From contig JAHRHY010000001.1 of the NCBI GenBank assembly GCA_019671135.1, positions 1,612,001 to 1,676,000 of the forward strand: a stretch of DNA of 64,000 nucleotides. The letters run 5' to 3'. The stretch's first letter is position 1. Every line of letters begins with the position of its first letter. Under the pieces are notes generated by a model, which did no database searches, was not told the origin of the DNA, and saw nothing but the letters and a program-made list of their open reading frames with translations. Source of the DNA: Linnemannia hyalina (lineage: Eukaryota; Mortierellomycota; Mortierellomycetes; Mortierellales; Mortierellaceae). The translations under genes and the position numbers were made by a program. Positions 24,592 to 36,628 of this stretch are shown here, in pieces.

Positions 24592-26100
24592 AATAATAAT
24601 AATAAAAAGCCAAGCGAAATGTCATCAATCTATGGGGTTGCAGTCGAAGTGCCATTAATAAAGGTGCTGCTGCTGACATGTCTGACATGCGGCCTAATGG
24701 CCTCTTTTCTTTCAATTGCTAATTTATACGGTTATTATTGCGCAGAAAAGTCAACGGAGAACGACGAAGAATGTGAAAGGCCGGATGGAAGATCACACAA
24801 CAGCGAACAGAGAGACAAGGCAGGGACGGACAGACCGACAAACAAGTTAAAAAAAGAAGGGGGAAGGAAGACAGGGAACAATACCTACCGTTTTTGTGCT
24901 CTCACTTCTTTTTTGGTGTTCTCCAATGGACTTTGCCCCACAAGCGGATAAAATTCACAAGGAAAAGGATGTGGGCTGGTCCAACCACCCATGTTATTTC
25001 CTCCCGTCAAAGAAGACAAACTGCTCTCGCGTCTTCTTTTTCTCATGTCATTCGGTCTCTTATTGCACACCCTATCCATCCAACCACTCGTTGGGGAAGA
25101 GAGTGGAGAACATGGACATGAGAATAAAAGCCTTACTGGTCGGTGCTCCACACGAAGGATTTTTTCTTTATGCTCTCAACCCGCATCTTCTCTTGTCTTC
25201 ACTGCACTTCTCTTTTCTTGACCTGTCCATCGCTGCTTGGTGTGATAGTGAAGGTGAATCGACTGGTGACTGATGCTTTACCCCGGACTGGATGCTCAAT
25301 TAGTCACATGACACTTACCAGCATGTGAAGCCTCAAAGCGAAGAATAACTTGGGGCCATGTCTAGGTTATGTTTTTGTGCAATGCTGTTTTGTAAGCAGA
25401 ACGAAAACACAAACAGGATATAAAAATAAAAGTATCATCCGACTACATGTTACACAGTTCTCTTCAAAAGAACTATATGGAGAGGACAAAAGATATGCAC
25501 GCACGCATACCCCTGTCATGAGTGTCTTCATCGGAACAATGTTATTTTAAGCAGGCAAGAAGGCGAACAAATGCGAAGAGGACCAATCGACAAAGAGTTT
25601 GGGATCATATCAAGCAGTAAGCTGAAAGGTGACTTTCTTCTATGGATTGTCTGTTTGCTCTGCACGGCAGAACTCCTGTCTATCAGCTCTCCTCCTATTT
25701 CTAGACCCTTGATGATTTCAAATTGCATGAAGCATCGGCAATGCCATGTCGTCAGCATATTGTAGAAACAGTTTTCATATTAAGGGACGACCTTGCTAGG
25801 CGAAGGTGAGCAACAATCACGAGAGAATGTCTAGGGAATAAATGAGCTCTCTGTTATTAGCTGAGCGTGGTTGCTAGGATAATTAAAAAAGCGGCCCATG
25901 CTCAATGAAGAATAGAGTGTTTTCATGTGGAGGTGGGATTTATTATCGCTCCGTCACCGATTGGGGGTTTGTTGCTTGGCTGGACACATTATTGACTATT
26001 TCATACAAAATTAGGAAAACAACACAAATTTTAGTTAACCTGAGAGTAGAAGGCAACCAGAAGAGGCTTGGTTCATAAACAACATAACAACAGTTGACTT
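23570..26100. other. Gene-poor region
   Basis: About 2.5 kb with no supported gene. The left part is purine-rich on plus (coding-strand CT leader of the neighbouring gene). The middle has a long CAA/AAC tract (about 24518-24604). The right part (25.3-26.1 kb) is of more ordinary composition, with only short open frames. Confidence 0.55.
24518..24604. repeat. AAC/AAT trinucleotide tract
   Basis: About 29 trinucleotide units, mostly CAA/ACA and then AAT. The open frame across it (poly-Asn) has no conserved flanking sequence and is judged non-coding. Confidence 0.8.
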
Positions 26101-26104
26101 ACAT

Positions 26105-29100
26105 AAGCCTTGCTAGACAAGGACTCAGTTGGCATCAAGGTCCTGCGGACCTGTCATTGGTGCAGTCAGAGATGTATGGGTTCCGGCAACATCGGGCTGG
26201 TGTTGGGAGTGGGTGGCGCCCCGACAAACATGATCGGAATTAATTTGGGCAGGTTGTGGGATATTGCAATCCTGTCTGTGTCCAGTGAGGGAAATGATGC
26301 TGTTCGCACGTTGCACAATAGCCATCAATTGAGTCAACGGTGAGAGACGCAGCGGATGGCTGTGCCGCCGATGAGGGTGTCATCGAGATGGGGCCGCTGG
26401 AGAGAAAGCCATAACAGGTAGTGCTGTCGATGTGGAGACCATAGAGGGCGGAACCACCAATGGGGGAGACATCGAAGGTGCCAGCGAAAGAAGAACGGGT
26501 GTACTGCATGGCATTTCCCATGCTATGAACTTACGACGAGCATTATCTTGGATAAGCCTCCATTCCTGGGCAGCAAGAGTCTGCCATTCATGTTTCGTTT
26601 GAAGGTGCCGGTGGTGCACACTCTTCACCAGTTATTTTGGATGATTCGAAAGCTCGGAGACGGGCGGCGGCACCGTTTCGAACAGCATGTGCGTTATCGA
26701 CCTCATCAAGGGTGATTGCGCGGAGAACAGAGGACTTGCCGATGTTTTCGTGGAGTCGAGGTATATCGGCATTCTCTGGGCGACGCAGCAAAGCCTCTCT
26801 TCTCTTCGCAGATTCCCTTCCTTCCTCCACCTCGTAAATTTGGCGGGACGTTATTCGATTAGGTGCCGGAAACTTGACGGACTTCAAAGCCTGCTTCCTC
26901 TGATGCGGCAGAAGGGGTGCGTTGGGTGCGAAGGGACGTCCTGACGTAGGGATGGTGCTCTCTTCAACATCTATGTTGCTGTCCTCGCTCTCCTCGCTCC
27001 CCTATGGTGTTGGGTCGACAGATATATCCTGTGTGTCACGGTGTCCTATTACAAAAATAAATTTACCAAAAAATATACAGGAATTAGAACTCAAAGCGAT
27101 GACTTTAGAGTCAGAGAACAAAGACAGGTCGGAACTGGAAAAGGCACATACCAGACAACGCGTGAAAGCGGTTGTTCAGACTACCAAGGGTCGACCACAA
27201 TGACGGGACTGTCTCTAACACCACAATAAGTCCTCTATCCGTTCCTGACGGCGCGAGCTGTCGATCCACATCGCTCAATCCAGCAAGTAGATCGTCAAGA
27301 CAGACTGCCTCGACGAAATCTTGGAGGCCAGGATGACCAACTGTGGGTCTTGATATTGTTTGTGGCGTTCGTTCGTCGGAGGTCGCTGTCGATGTCGGTG
27401 TCGTTGTTTTTGATAGCCTGTTGTAGTAGTTTCGATGTTTCTTGACATTCCGGAGTCGACTCTCTAGGGGTGTCGTCTCTTTGTGGATAGATTGAACGTC
27501 GGCTCGGGTACTTTGCAGTTCCTTGTGGAGCACAGTCCTGGACTCTTTGTCGGCACTCTTTGACTTGCGGAACACTGTGTCCGCACCTCGTCAGTCGGAC
27601 TCAATCACCTGGAGACGTTTCCGCAATGGCTTGAGCTTCGCAAGCAAAGCCTCCTGGCCCACTTTCAAACGGTCTGCCTCTGTCTTGGCCGAAACGTGGG
27701 TGTGTCCTGATGTGGATAACTCCTGACCCCAGTCAATGGAACCGGGCGGTCGTTGTTTCTTTTTTCTCTTGTCATCATATGTACTTGTCACCACGTGGCA
27801 TTTCGTGCCTGATGTGACCTGGCGCCCCTGTATCCGCACTGTATATCGATCCACAAAGATAAGCCTATTGTTTCACCAAGACATCAGAAGCACATGTTAG
27901 TTGGGTTTGATAATTGACTATGTGGACATGCGCGACAATGTTTACCGAAAAAAGGGATTTCTTACCAATGAGCAAATACGAGTCCGTAAGCCTTACAGGC
28001 CTCATCAATCACATTTCTGTCCAGAAAGGCCGAGAATATGGCATCTCTGTGACTCTGCGACATCCGGGTGGCCACTGAGGAGGCGATTATTCTACTATTG
28101 GGTTCAGTGGCGTCAAACCGTCCAGGACCTCGCCCGCAAAATACTTCATACATTCCTGTTGAGTCCATAAGTAGACTGTGGCGATGACCCACAGCGTAAA
28201 CGGGACATATCCTCCTCGTGAAGTCCGAGTAGCCAGCCACGCGCAAAATACTGTTCGCGAGATATGCGAATGGGCCTGTCGTGAGGACATGGTGAGGATC
28301 TGCACCGTCGGGCGTTGGTCCTATTCGTTTTGGTGTGAATGGTGCTAGCAGTGTCACCACCCTGGCGACCACACCAATCTCCTCGGCCATGTAGAGCTCG
28401 GGTTCATAGAGTTCGTTCCGAACCATCGCATCGGTCACACCGTCGAGGCTTTCCACGCGGTCGAGTAACTTGATTGCGACAGCCTCGAGGCCCTTGAGCT
28501 TCCACGACGTCGGCTCCTTGGTCTTGGGCGTCCCTAAAAAAGTGATAAAATCAATAAATCGTTTCATTTTCAAAACCGTAGCGATGAAACGAACTCTTCT
28601 ACCAGGCGGAAATGCGCTATTTTCAACATTGGATACACCGGTCAGATTTTCCTGGTCATCGCCGCAATCGCCGTCCTCTGAATCCGATTCATCAAACTCT
28701 GAGTCGGACTCGTACTCGTACTCCATGCCACTGCTGACTCGATGAGACGCGGGTGCCTCCTTCTTGCTTGGATGTCGACTCATATGTATTCCAATGAGTT
28801 TAAGGACTTTGTTAACACGTTCGTTCGGGCGTCCGGTGGTCACTGCTCTGTCCAGTTGATCAAATAACTCCGAGTCCCGTCTCTTCCAGACTCGAAGGGT
28901 TCCACATTCCCGTTCATTTGCAGAATCCGATTCGAGTTTCCTCTGTTCCGCCTTGTCGATCTCTCGCTGACGCTTGTTTTCCTGATAATTTCTTTCGCTG
29001 ATAGGGCGCAGGCTTATGCGAAGGACATATCGTACAACATAACGACGTAGTTGCTGGTAGATAGGGCCATCCCAAATGTTATTGATGTTGGTCGCATATT

Positions 29101-29907
29101 CTCTCATCAACGTATTGGAGATGTTTGTCACATTCTTGTTGAGCGCCACGGGGTCATCGAGTTCGACATCAATCTCAGCTCCGGGGTCAGGGCTAGCGTC
29201 TCCATAGATGACGAGAAGGGCCTGGTCCCAGTCGGCATGAGAGGCCCTGTTCCAGTTGGACTTGTCCCGGCAACCGGGCATCCGTGCCCCAAGGTATTGG
29301 AGGTAATCCTGACTTTAAAACGCTACATGCCCTTTCAGCCGCGATTTCTGCTGGATTTCGTTCTTGACGCGTTGCTGCCATTCGGGGGTTATGGCGCCAA
29401 CCTCCACCATGGCTCGCTCCTCTTGATTAAAGTATTCGTCGCGAAAAACGAAATCCTTCGGGAATAAATCCCTAAGGTCCAATGTGGCACTTCCTTGAAG
29501 ATGGCCTTGACAGGGCTAAACGTGTATGAATATAAGAATATACATTAGTGGACATGAACTTGCGATGGCATGAGGAACTCATAATTCATAAATGGTATAA
29601 CAAAATACTTACCCAAAAGGTCGTCTTGTATGCACCGAATCTTGGTGGGTAGATTGGTGGAGGCTTGAAGTTGGTCCAGCATTTCTTGAATTTTTGTGGC
29701 CAGGTCCAAAGTGTCGCCATTGGCATCCAAAATCTCCTTGACCATGCTGCAGACGTAGGATTCGTTGTCCATAGTCTCCAACATCTCCTGGGTCTTGTGG
29801 TAGAGGGACGTAGTGTGGTCCGGGTCGGTCAAAATCCCCTGGAGTTGCGTACAGATCGTGAAATCCGCAATAATAAAGACAACCAAAAAAGACTCCATGG
29901 CGGTCAT
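26105..29907 (-). pseudogene. Decayed mobile-element-like ORF, possibly Fanzor/TnpB-like
   Basis: A reading frame can be followed over four exons: 29907-29613, 29505-27966, 27863-27152 and 27045 to about 26640. The splice phases agree (1, 2, 1). The frame is broken by in-frame TAA (29315-29317), TGA (27591-27593) and TAG (27002-27004). Coding similarity then jumps frame near 26640 and again near 26500. Recognisable stretches are NISNTLMREYATNINNIWDG, VDRYTVRIQGRQV, then S-GTDRGLIVV (about 27222-27254), NRFHALSG, and a helical Arg/Glu-rich part. The GTD-x-G motif after a long N-terminal region, followed by a helical insert, resembles the RuvC-I segment of Fanzor/TnpB-like proteins that I remember from Mortierella-type genomes. 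A zinc ribbon and the other RuvC motifs are not clear, so the family call is tentative. Inverted repeats were not found by eye. Everything left of about 26500 is uncertain. Confidence 0.5.
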
Positions 29908-30008
29908 TTTGGGTGACTTCAAGAAAGACACCTTACTCCATACGAGCTTTGATGCTAGGCCTAGGCAGGCTTACGCTCTTACTTCTAGCGTCAAAATAAG
30001 ATAAAAGG

Positions 30009-30042
30009 TTTTGTTTGTTTGTTTGTTTGTTTGTTTGTTTGT
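30009..30042. repeat. GTTT tetranucleotide repeat
   Basis: About eight GTTT units lie just upstream of the decayed ORF and before the next rightward gene. Confidence 0.85.
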
Positions 30043-30458
30043 GCCTGAGAAATGTGCAATAGGAAGAACCATGGTCCCTCTCCGTTCGTCCCATCACGAT
30101 GACCTCAACATTTCCACTTCTCAAATCTACCTGTGGATTGCCTGTTGTTCTCCCGTTGATATTTTTTTCGCATTTGTCACAACATACAAGAAAAGCAATG
30201 ACGCCAACTTCTCTAGTGCTCTAATGGATAAACTTGTCATTGGGTCAAACAGAGCATCGTTGAATGGGTGTAAAAAGGATGACGCCCGCAACCTTGCTAT
30301 CCATGGTCTTGAAGCGTATATCCTTCCTTTTGCAGTTATGAGCCATGGATGGCGATTGGTGGCCCTAGTCGGTCACTTCGCGGTCATCGTTTTCTTGTTC
30401 TTCTGTTCAAGTGCAGGATGAGGGACCCTTGTCCGTTCAACGTTCCTTTCTCAAGTTG

Positions 30459-30467
30459 TATAAAAAG
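30459..30467 (+). promoter_or_regulatory. TATA box of the small secreted-protein gene
   Basis: TATAAAAAG lies 146 bp before the ATG at 30605. It is followed by a pyrimidine-rich stretch and a (TC)n run at about 30533-30554, in the place expected for a strong fungal promoter and transcription start. Confidence 0.55.
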
Positions 30468-30604
30468 GCATGGTAACTCCTACCTTTCTTTCTACTCCAT
30501 ACTCAAAGCATCTTTCCTCAACACACGCGCGCTCTCTCTCTCTCTCTCTCTCTAACCCAAGACCACTCACTTACCCACCCCAAAAACAAACCTCTCCAAT
30601 AAAA

Positions 30605-30952
30605 ATGAAGTTCTCCGCTGCCTCAATCATCTCCGCTGCCTGCCTGGCCCTCACCGTCTCTGCCCAAAAGCCCGTGACAACAACTACATCCTCGTCCGTC
30701 TCTGCTCCAGTCGTGACCGCCACCAAGACCTCGACTATCACCATCCCCATCATCACAACCATCACCATCGGCGTCCCCACCATCATCAGCACCACCGTCG
30801 CGACTCCTACCACCTCTTCTACCGGTACCAATGGACCTTCTCCTACTACTGGACCTGGTTCTGGCAACGCCGGAAATGCCCTCCAGGCTGTCAATGCCAA
30901 GGCCGTTTTGGCCGTCGGTGCCGGTGTTGTTGCCCTTGCTCAGTTCTTGTAG
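30605..30952 (+). CDS. Small secreted GPI-anchored-type Thr/Ser-rich protein
   Basis: A single exon of 115 residues. It starts with a classic signal peptide (MKFSAASIISAACLALTVSA, cleavage expected before Gln21). The mature part is rich in Thr, Ser, Val, Ile and Pro and is probably O-glycosylated. It contains an alternating TIPIITTITIGVPTIISTT stretch. The end has a small-residue site (SGNAGNA) and a C-terminal hydrophobic segment (VLAVGAGVVALAQFL), which together look like a GPI-attachment signal. It has no Cys apart from the signal peptide, so it is not a disulphide-rich effector. It is probably a plasma-membrane or cell-wall protein. Codon use is strongly biased to C-ending codons, and with the TATA box this suggests high expression. 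Confidence 0.85.
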   Translation: MKFSAASIISAACLALTVSAQKPVTTTTSSSVSAPVVTATKTSTITIPIITTITIGVPTIISTTVATPTTSSTGTNGPSPTTGPGSGNAGNALQAVNAKAVLAVGAGVVALAQFL

Positions 30953-31640
30953 ATAGTGCCCGTATGACTGAACAAGCTACCGCCACCACTCTGTCTTTTT
31001 GTATCTAATCACATCTAATCCGTAATTCAACAAAGTCCCAAAGTGCATAATAAACACAACGTGTTGAGGAATCTTACATGTCAATCAGATGAACTATGGA
31101 GGAAGTCTGTGAGGAAGGCTTGCAAGAGAGGGCTGTCAACATACCGTTCGAAGGCGATATTCGTAGCCTTTTTTTTCTGCGTTTTGAGTCCTCCATTCCT
31201 CCGCCTTCCCTCGCACCTCCTTACATTCTTCTTGCCCTTGTTCTTTTCTTTCCCTTTCTCTCTGGTCGCGTGCCCATAATTGACAGTGATACAAAAATGA
31301 AGCGGCTGTTGGGAATCCACAGGGCCGCACATCCAAAACGATCCTAATAAAATGTTTGTATGTTTTTTCACACACGAGTGGGTCCAGTGCGCGGTTTCTT
31401 TATCCCCTCTGCTCCAATGAAAGAAATACCTCTCAAATTTCAAGCTTCATTTTTTCGTTTGTCTTTTCTCCTCCCTTTGTCTTCTACCTCTTTTCTCTTA
31501 CATTTTCTCTTGTGCACTTTCCTCCACCACTGCTCCCACTTTTCTCTCGTCATTCAGCTCTCTCATTCACTCCTTCTTCTGCTGTTCATTCTCGCTCATT
31601 TCTTTTTTTTTCTTTGTCCTCCCACAGAATTAAAAAAAAA
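30953..31640. other. Intergenic spacer
   Basis: No gene is seen. The right part (about 31440-31630) is a CT-rich leader immediately before the ATG of the ATP-grasp gene. Confidence 0.55.
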
Positions 31641-33891
31641 ATGACCCCTTCAAAGTCCGCAGAGAGCCACACGACGACCGGAAATCCGACCACCATGTGG
31701 AGCGTCCACGGTAAACTTACCATGCATCTGCAAGCATTATTTTGTTTTTGTGGAGAAAAAGATGCTCGTTAGACTAGGAGGCGTTTTTCCCGTCTAGTCG
31801 TGGCCCAGGATACGCGCTAAAAAAAAAAAAAAAAAAAAAAAACTAACTATACCATACCATACCATACCATACCATACCATACCACTTTTTTTTTTTCTTT
31901 TCGTAATGTCGCGCTAGTGTTTGCGTCGTATGCGTTGGTGAAGGATATCGACAAGGACAAGGATGATATCGACGACAGCGAATCGTACTTTATTACCACC
32001 AACGATGTTGGCGAGAAAATGGTCACCGAATGGAACCCTGAACTGCGCCTGGTATATGAACGAACGCACACGCCAAAAAAAACCAAAGGCTTTTCTCCAA
32101 AGGAGTTCTGTTTCACTTGAAAAAAGGGGGAAGAAAGGAGTAAGCAAACAACTAACACTTCTCCCCCCCAAATTGACACTCGTTTTGTCCTTTTCTTCCC
32201 AAACAAAAAAAAATAGGGGATCAAGAAGGCGATAGACACGATTCCACACGTCTACCGTCAGGAATGGCATTACGTGGGCCTGGACGCAATCGACCGCGTC
32301 ATCAAACGAATCGAGGCCAAAGAGAGCGATCACGACCTCCACGGACGACCACTGGACCCCTCCAAGTTCCCAGACCTCGCCGGCAAAAACGTCCTCATCA
32401 AACCCGTGGTGTTGAATTTCATTGACGGGATGGAGACGGATGGGTGGCCGGGGATTACGGTTATTAAGAAACTTGAGAGTCGACATATTGCGTTTACAGG
32501 AGCCGATTCGACGTTATATTACCTGGATAGTGATAAGGCGTTGATTAAGCGGCACCTGGTGGATTCCAAGACGCCGACGCCGGGGTATTGTGATATCTAT
32601 TCGCGGTTGGATGAGGAGATGGAGGCTTTGAAGGCCAAGGTAGAAGAGGATGCCAACATGGCTGAAGAAGAAGGAGAGTTGAAGAGGGAAATGTCGAAAG
32701 AGGAATTGGAGGAGGATCGGGAGGAGGAAGAGATGGTCCAGAAGGCGGTCTTGTTTGAGAAGCTTTCGAAACTTAAATTCCCTCTGTTGGTCAAGCCAGC
32801 CAATTCGAGTTCCAGTCGCGGGATCTCGACAAAGTCTGTGGTCGATACGCCTAAAGAAGCTTATGAGCGCGCAATGGAGACCAAACAGATCTGGGGACCC
32901 GTATACGTCGAGGAATACATCACCGGTAACTTTTGTCAAAAAGATTATGAAATGGTAATGCTTTGCAATTTCAATCCATGAGAAAAATGACACTCACCCT
33001 TTTTTATTTTATTTTTTATTCCTGTCACCTGCTTCTGACCTTGTGTCATTCCCAACGAATAGGCCGGGAGTACACAGCGCTGGTATCAGGATCGAGCGCG
33101 ACAGGAATCAAGGTCTTCAAGGTCCTTGAACGCGTCTTCCGGTCCGAGATCCCTGAACGCGAGCGCATGCTGACCCACGACATGAAATGGGGCGAGAACA
33201 GCTACGGATCCGACGAGACCGTCAAGACGGCCCAATGGTGGATGCAAATCTGTTCTGATGCCGATCAGGAACGGCTCCAGGAAATAGCTAAATCTATTTA
33301 TGCCAGCTTTGGAGGAAATGGCTACTGTCGGATGGATTTGAGGGAGGACCATCGGTCGGGCCAAGTCTATGTCGTCGACGTCAACGGTTCGTTCCATATT
33401 TTTTTTCTTCTTCTGGTTCTTTTATGACATGAGACGATTACCATGTATAAGTTGCAAGAGGACTGACGGACTTTTTTATCTTAACTTCCTCACAATGATA
33501 GCCAACGGCTCGATCGACGAGGATGAAGACAGTGCAATGGGAAAAGTAACCAAAAAAGCAACTCCTCTTGTGCCACATCAACAACTATTCTCAGTTTCAA
33601 CTAGCATTGAATCAGAAGACTAAACACTGACACTCTTTCCTCTCACTCCACCAACACCCACTGAAATAGATCCTAAAGGCATCAAGGTTGACATTGGGCC
33701 AGTTCTTCTCGATCTTAATGGAGGACGCGATCCATGTGCGCGACAACTTAGTGGCAAAGCTTAAAGGCCACGCCCACTCTGAACTCAAAAACCTCGCCGT
33801 CTTGGCTGCCACCGGGGGAACAAAGCGTCCCAACGCCGCCATTGCTGTCGAAGACGTTGTCGCTCACAAGAACATCCGCGTCTCTGCATAA
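31641..33891 (+). CDS. ATP-grasp protein, D-alanine-D-alanine ligase-like
   Basis: Six exons (31641-31710, 31918-32051, 32217-32925, 33063-33386, 33502-33545, 33670-33891) join in phase to give 500 residues. Motifs match D-Ala-D-Ala ligase-type ATP-grasp enzymes. These are FTGADSTLYYLDSDKALIKRHL (the YTGS...DK.L..K region), FPLLVKPANSSSSRGIS (ATP-binding Lys and Gly/Ser-rich loop), VYVEEYITG-REYTALV (E-E-[FY]-I-x-G-R-E across a splice) and YCRMDLR, then VDVNANGSID (metal ligands, normally E-x-N-x-x-P). An acidic coiled-coil-like insert (about residues 210-245) sits between the second and third motifs. Fungi lack peptidoglycan, so the substrate is unknown; an amino-acid or peptide ligase is an inference. 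Five introns argue against recent bacterial transfer. It converges on the CARM1-like gene (187 bp gap). Confidence 0.82.
31849..31884. repeat. ATACC pentanucleotide repeat in intron 1
   Basis: About seven CCATA/ATACC units follow an A homopolymer (31819-31841), inside the first intron of the ATP-grasp gene and just before its polypyrimidine tract. Confidence 0.85.
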
Positions 33892-34078
33892 CCCCTTCTT
33901 TTGTTTGAATCTTAGTGAATGTAATGTTAATAGTTACAACGATCGTTACGTAATTAAAGGAAAAAGCGAAATGAGTTTCAAGTTACGTTTATGTTGAAAG
34001 AAGAAAGGAAGAGGCAAAATAAAAGCAAAGATAAGCGGAATGTCTGGAGAAAAAAATAGTAAGAAAACGTGAAGGAGT

Positions 34079-36388
34079 CTAAACGGTGTAAGTAATACCA
34101 CCATAGGCATCATCGACATTCTCGGGCTCGTACATGCACAGGTGCTCAGGCTTGGTCAACATATCATTGGTCGATCCAGTGTACGAATAGTTGTAGCTCT
34201 GCTCATGCAACTCCCAGCGTCCTCTCCGCCTCGAGAACTGCAAATCTTCTTCCTCCTCTTCTTCCTCCTGTTCCTCGGACTCTGATGTCCGTGCATGACC
34301 CTGCCGCTTAGCCTGCTGCTCCAATAGAGGCTCAAAGGGCTGGCTAGGATCCGACAACTCGCCATACTGTCCCGCAATGACCTCAATATCGACTGTGTAC
34401 GACCGCATATCGTTGACGACACAGTGCATCCATCCCCGAATGGTCTGTCCAGCATTGACAGCCAAGGGTTCCCGGAACATGAACCGGACCTGCTGCCAAT
34501 GTGTCTTCTCCGCGCTAGGTCCCGTGGACATCTCGACAGGCTGACTGGCCTCGGACTCGGTGTTTCCAGAGAATAGCAGATCAAACCATCCTGCAACTCC
34601 GTGCATCAATCCTGTGTACTGAGCCTTCCATGAAATTGGCACAACAAAGTCCCTCAATGCCTTCATCGTAATCGTGTTGAAATCCATCTCAAAGCCCTCT
34701 GCATCCGAAGTTGGTGTCGCCAAAAGCGACTTGGGGTCAAAGTGGCCCACCACCGGCATGCCTATTCATCAAGGTACAATATATGTCAAAAAGAATGCAC
34801 CTTCCATCCTGGTAATAAATTGCCGAATTTGCTTAAGAATGGGAGATAGGTCAAAAGATCCTTACCAAACATCTCGGCCTTGGCGTCGGGGTAGAGGGGC
34901 GAGAGGTCAACACCGTGGAAGGTGGTCTGCTCCCAGAAACGCGCCTTGCCCATAGTCTCAGTATACAAGAGAGCGTCGGTGAAAGGGGCCAAGTACATGG
35001 TACCCTTGTTGGGGAAGAGGTATCCACCTGGCTTCAAGAACGTGTCACGGGCATAGATGAAACTCTCGATCTAACAGTACCGGCGGTCCGTCAAGAATCA
35101 TTGCGTGTTAGGTTCCTTGACTTTAACGTCCGAGTTTCTATCCTGGTCACAGCATTTGATCCGCATGTCTATTTGCCATACCATCCTCTCGTGAACCAGC
35201 AAGACACCTAAAAGTTATCATACAAGCATATTTTGGTTAGTACCGTCGAATAGAGAATTAGCATGCATCAACGTATCTTCAGTTGCTCGAGTCACTCAAC
35301 GTTATGATGGAGTTCATACCGATGGGCTCTGAAATGATAGTGTCGACTTTAGGAGCCTTGACACTGGGATCCTCAATCTTGGCTAAGGTGAGGAGTAACA
35401 AATGCAGATGGGTTAGTTACTGCATGTTCAAATCAAATACTTACAGAGGAGCAGATCTGGACGATATTCGTTCCCCTAAGAGATCGATCCATGAGGAAGC
35501 TATGGTTCACGGTTTACCTTGAATGACTTCGACGCGATCTTTCAAAAAGACGTTCTTCGCGTTAGGCAAAGAGGCCGCCTTGACTAGCTTCTTCATCTTC
35601 GAAGCCATATCCGAAGCCTCGACCGCATAGACCTTTTTTGCTCCAGCCTGAACCGCAAAGTAAGACAAGATACCCGAACCTAGAGAGAAAGAATCACATA
35701 CACACGCAAGGTCAAAGAAGATAAAATAATAAGAATAAAAGAATCAGCGTTTGTGTGCTGAACTCGATCCAACAAAAAGGGGGAATCTACTAAGTCCCAA
35801 CAGATAAGAGTTTCCTTCCACAAGCTTCCTTTTTTCTCTCATGCATTATCGATCGTTTCTCAATTGGGTTGTTTACCAGCTCCAACATCCATGACAAGCT
35901 TATCCTCGAAGCACTCGGTGTTCAACAAGATGGCGTTGCGATAAGTCGATGTCCTGACCGTGTCCTGAAGCATGTTTTGCTACAAGATCGGAGAATTGTA
36001 TCGAAAAGGTATGATATGGATTAGTTTGTGTCGTAGTGGGTGAGGGTTAAAGTAGAAAAGAACAGTTCGAAAAGGGACACGTTCGAATAAAAAAAAAGGG
36101 GGGGGGGGGCGACAATGAAAGCGAGAACAGTCGATCGTCTTGGAAGTGAGCATGCATCTGTCGGGCCAGAAGGTTCTTTTTTTTTCATACTGCTGATGCG
36201 CGTCTGTTTGGTGTGCGTGCGTTGTCGTTGTTGTTGTGATGTAAGTCGGTTGTAGTGCTATGCTATGCTGTGCGTGTGTTTCGGTATGGGATGTATACCT
36301 GGTGCTGCAGCATGGCATAGTAGCCAAAGTAGGCAGGATCCCTGGATTCATTTGAGGGGTTATCTGCGAATGAAGGCTGGGTCGACAT
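34079..36388 (-). CDS. CARM1/PRMT4-type protein arginine methyltransferase
   Basis: A multi-exon gene of at least six exons. Exon 1 (from 36388) reads [10 protein letters not shown] and continues to [14 protein letters not shown], matching the start of the CARM1 core. The next exons give [50 protein letters not shown] (SAM-binding motif I and post-I) and [11 protein letters not shown] (double-E loop). Then follow the barrel: [50 protein letters not shown] and [10 protein letters not shown]. The last is the THW loop of type I PRMTs. Human CARM1 asymmetrically dimethylates histone H3R17 and splicing or coactivator proteins. The N-terminal PH-like domain of the animal enzyme is absent. The C-terminal tail has a poly-Glu run and ends in YGGITYTV. 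Exon borders inside 34.78-35.99 kb were inferred only approximately. Confidence 0.88.
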
Positions 36389-36628
36389 GGCGAGGATGAA
36401 AGAGCGGTGAGTTGATGGAGGTTGGACAAAGGAGAAAAGGAAAAGCAAAAGAAGAGGAAAGAATAAAAAAAGAGAGGGATGGGAAGAGCGCTAGAGGTAG
36501 CCAATAAGATTCGAAGGTGGCTGGAGTCACTCAGGGGTAACACGGCAACAGATCAGAACTAGAAGATAGGCTTTCGATGTTTATTAGGCACGAGTCAAGT
36601 CAACCTTGGAGACATATCGCACGGGGAG

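Noticed and set aside
24487..24951. 154-codon frame with poly-Asn
   Set aside because: The frame is opened by the AAC/AAT microsatellite; the flanks have no recognisable protein features.
30011..30421. 136-codon plus-strand frame after the GTTT repeat
   Set aside because: No motif; it begins in the repeat and ends before the TATA box of the real gene.
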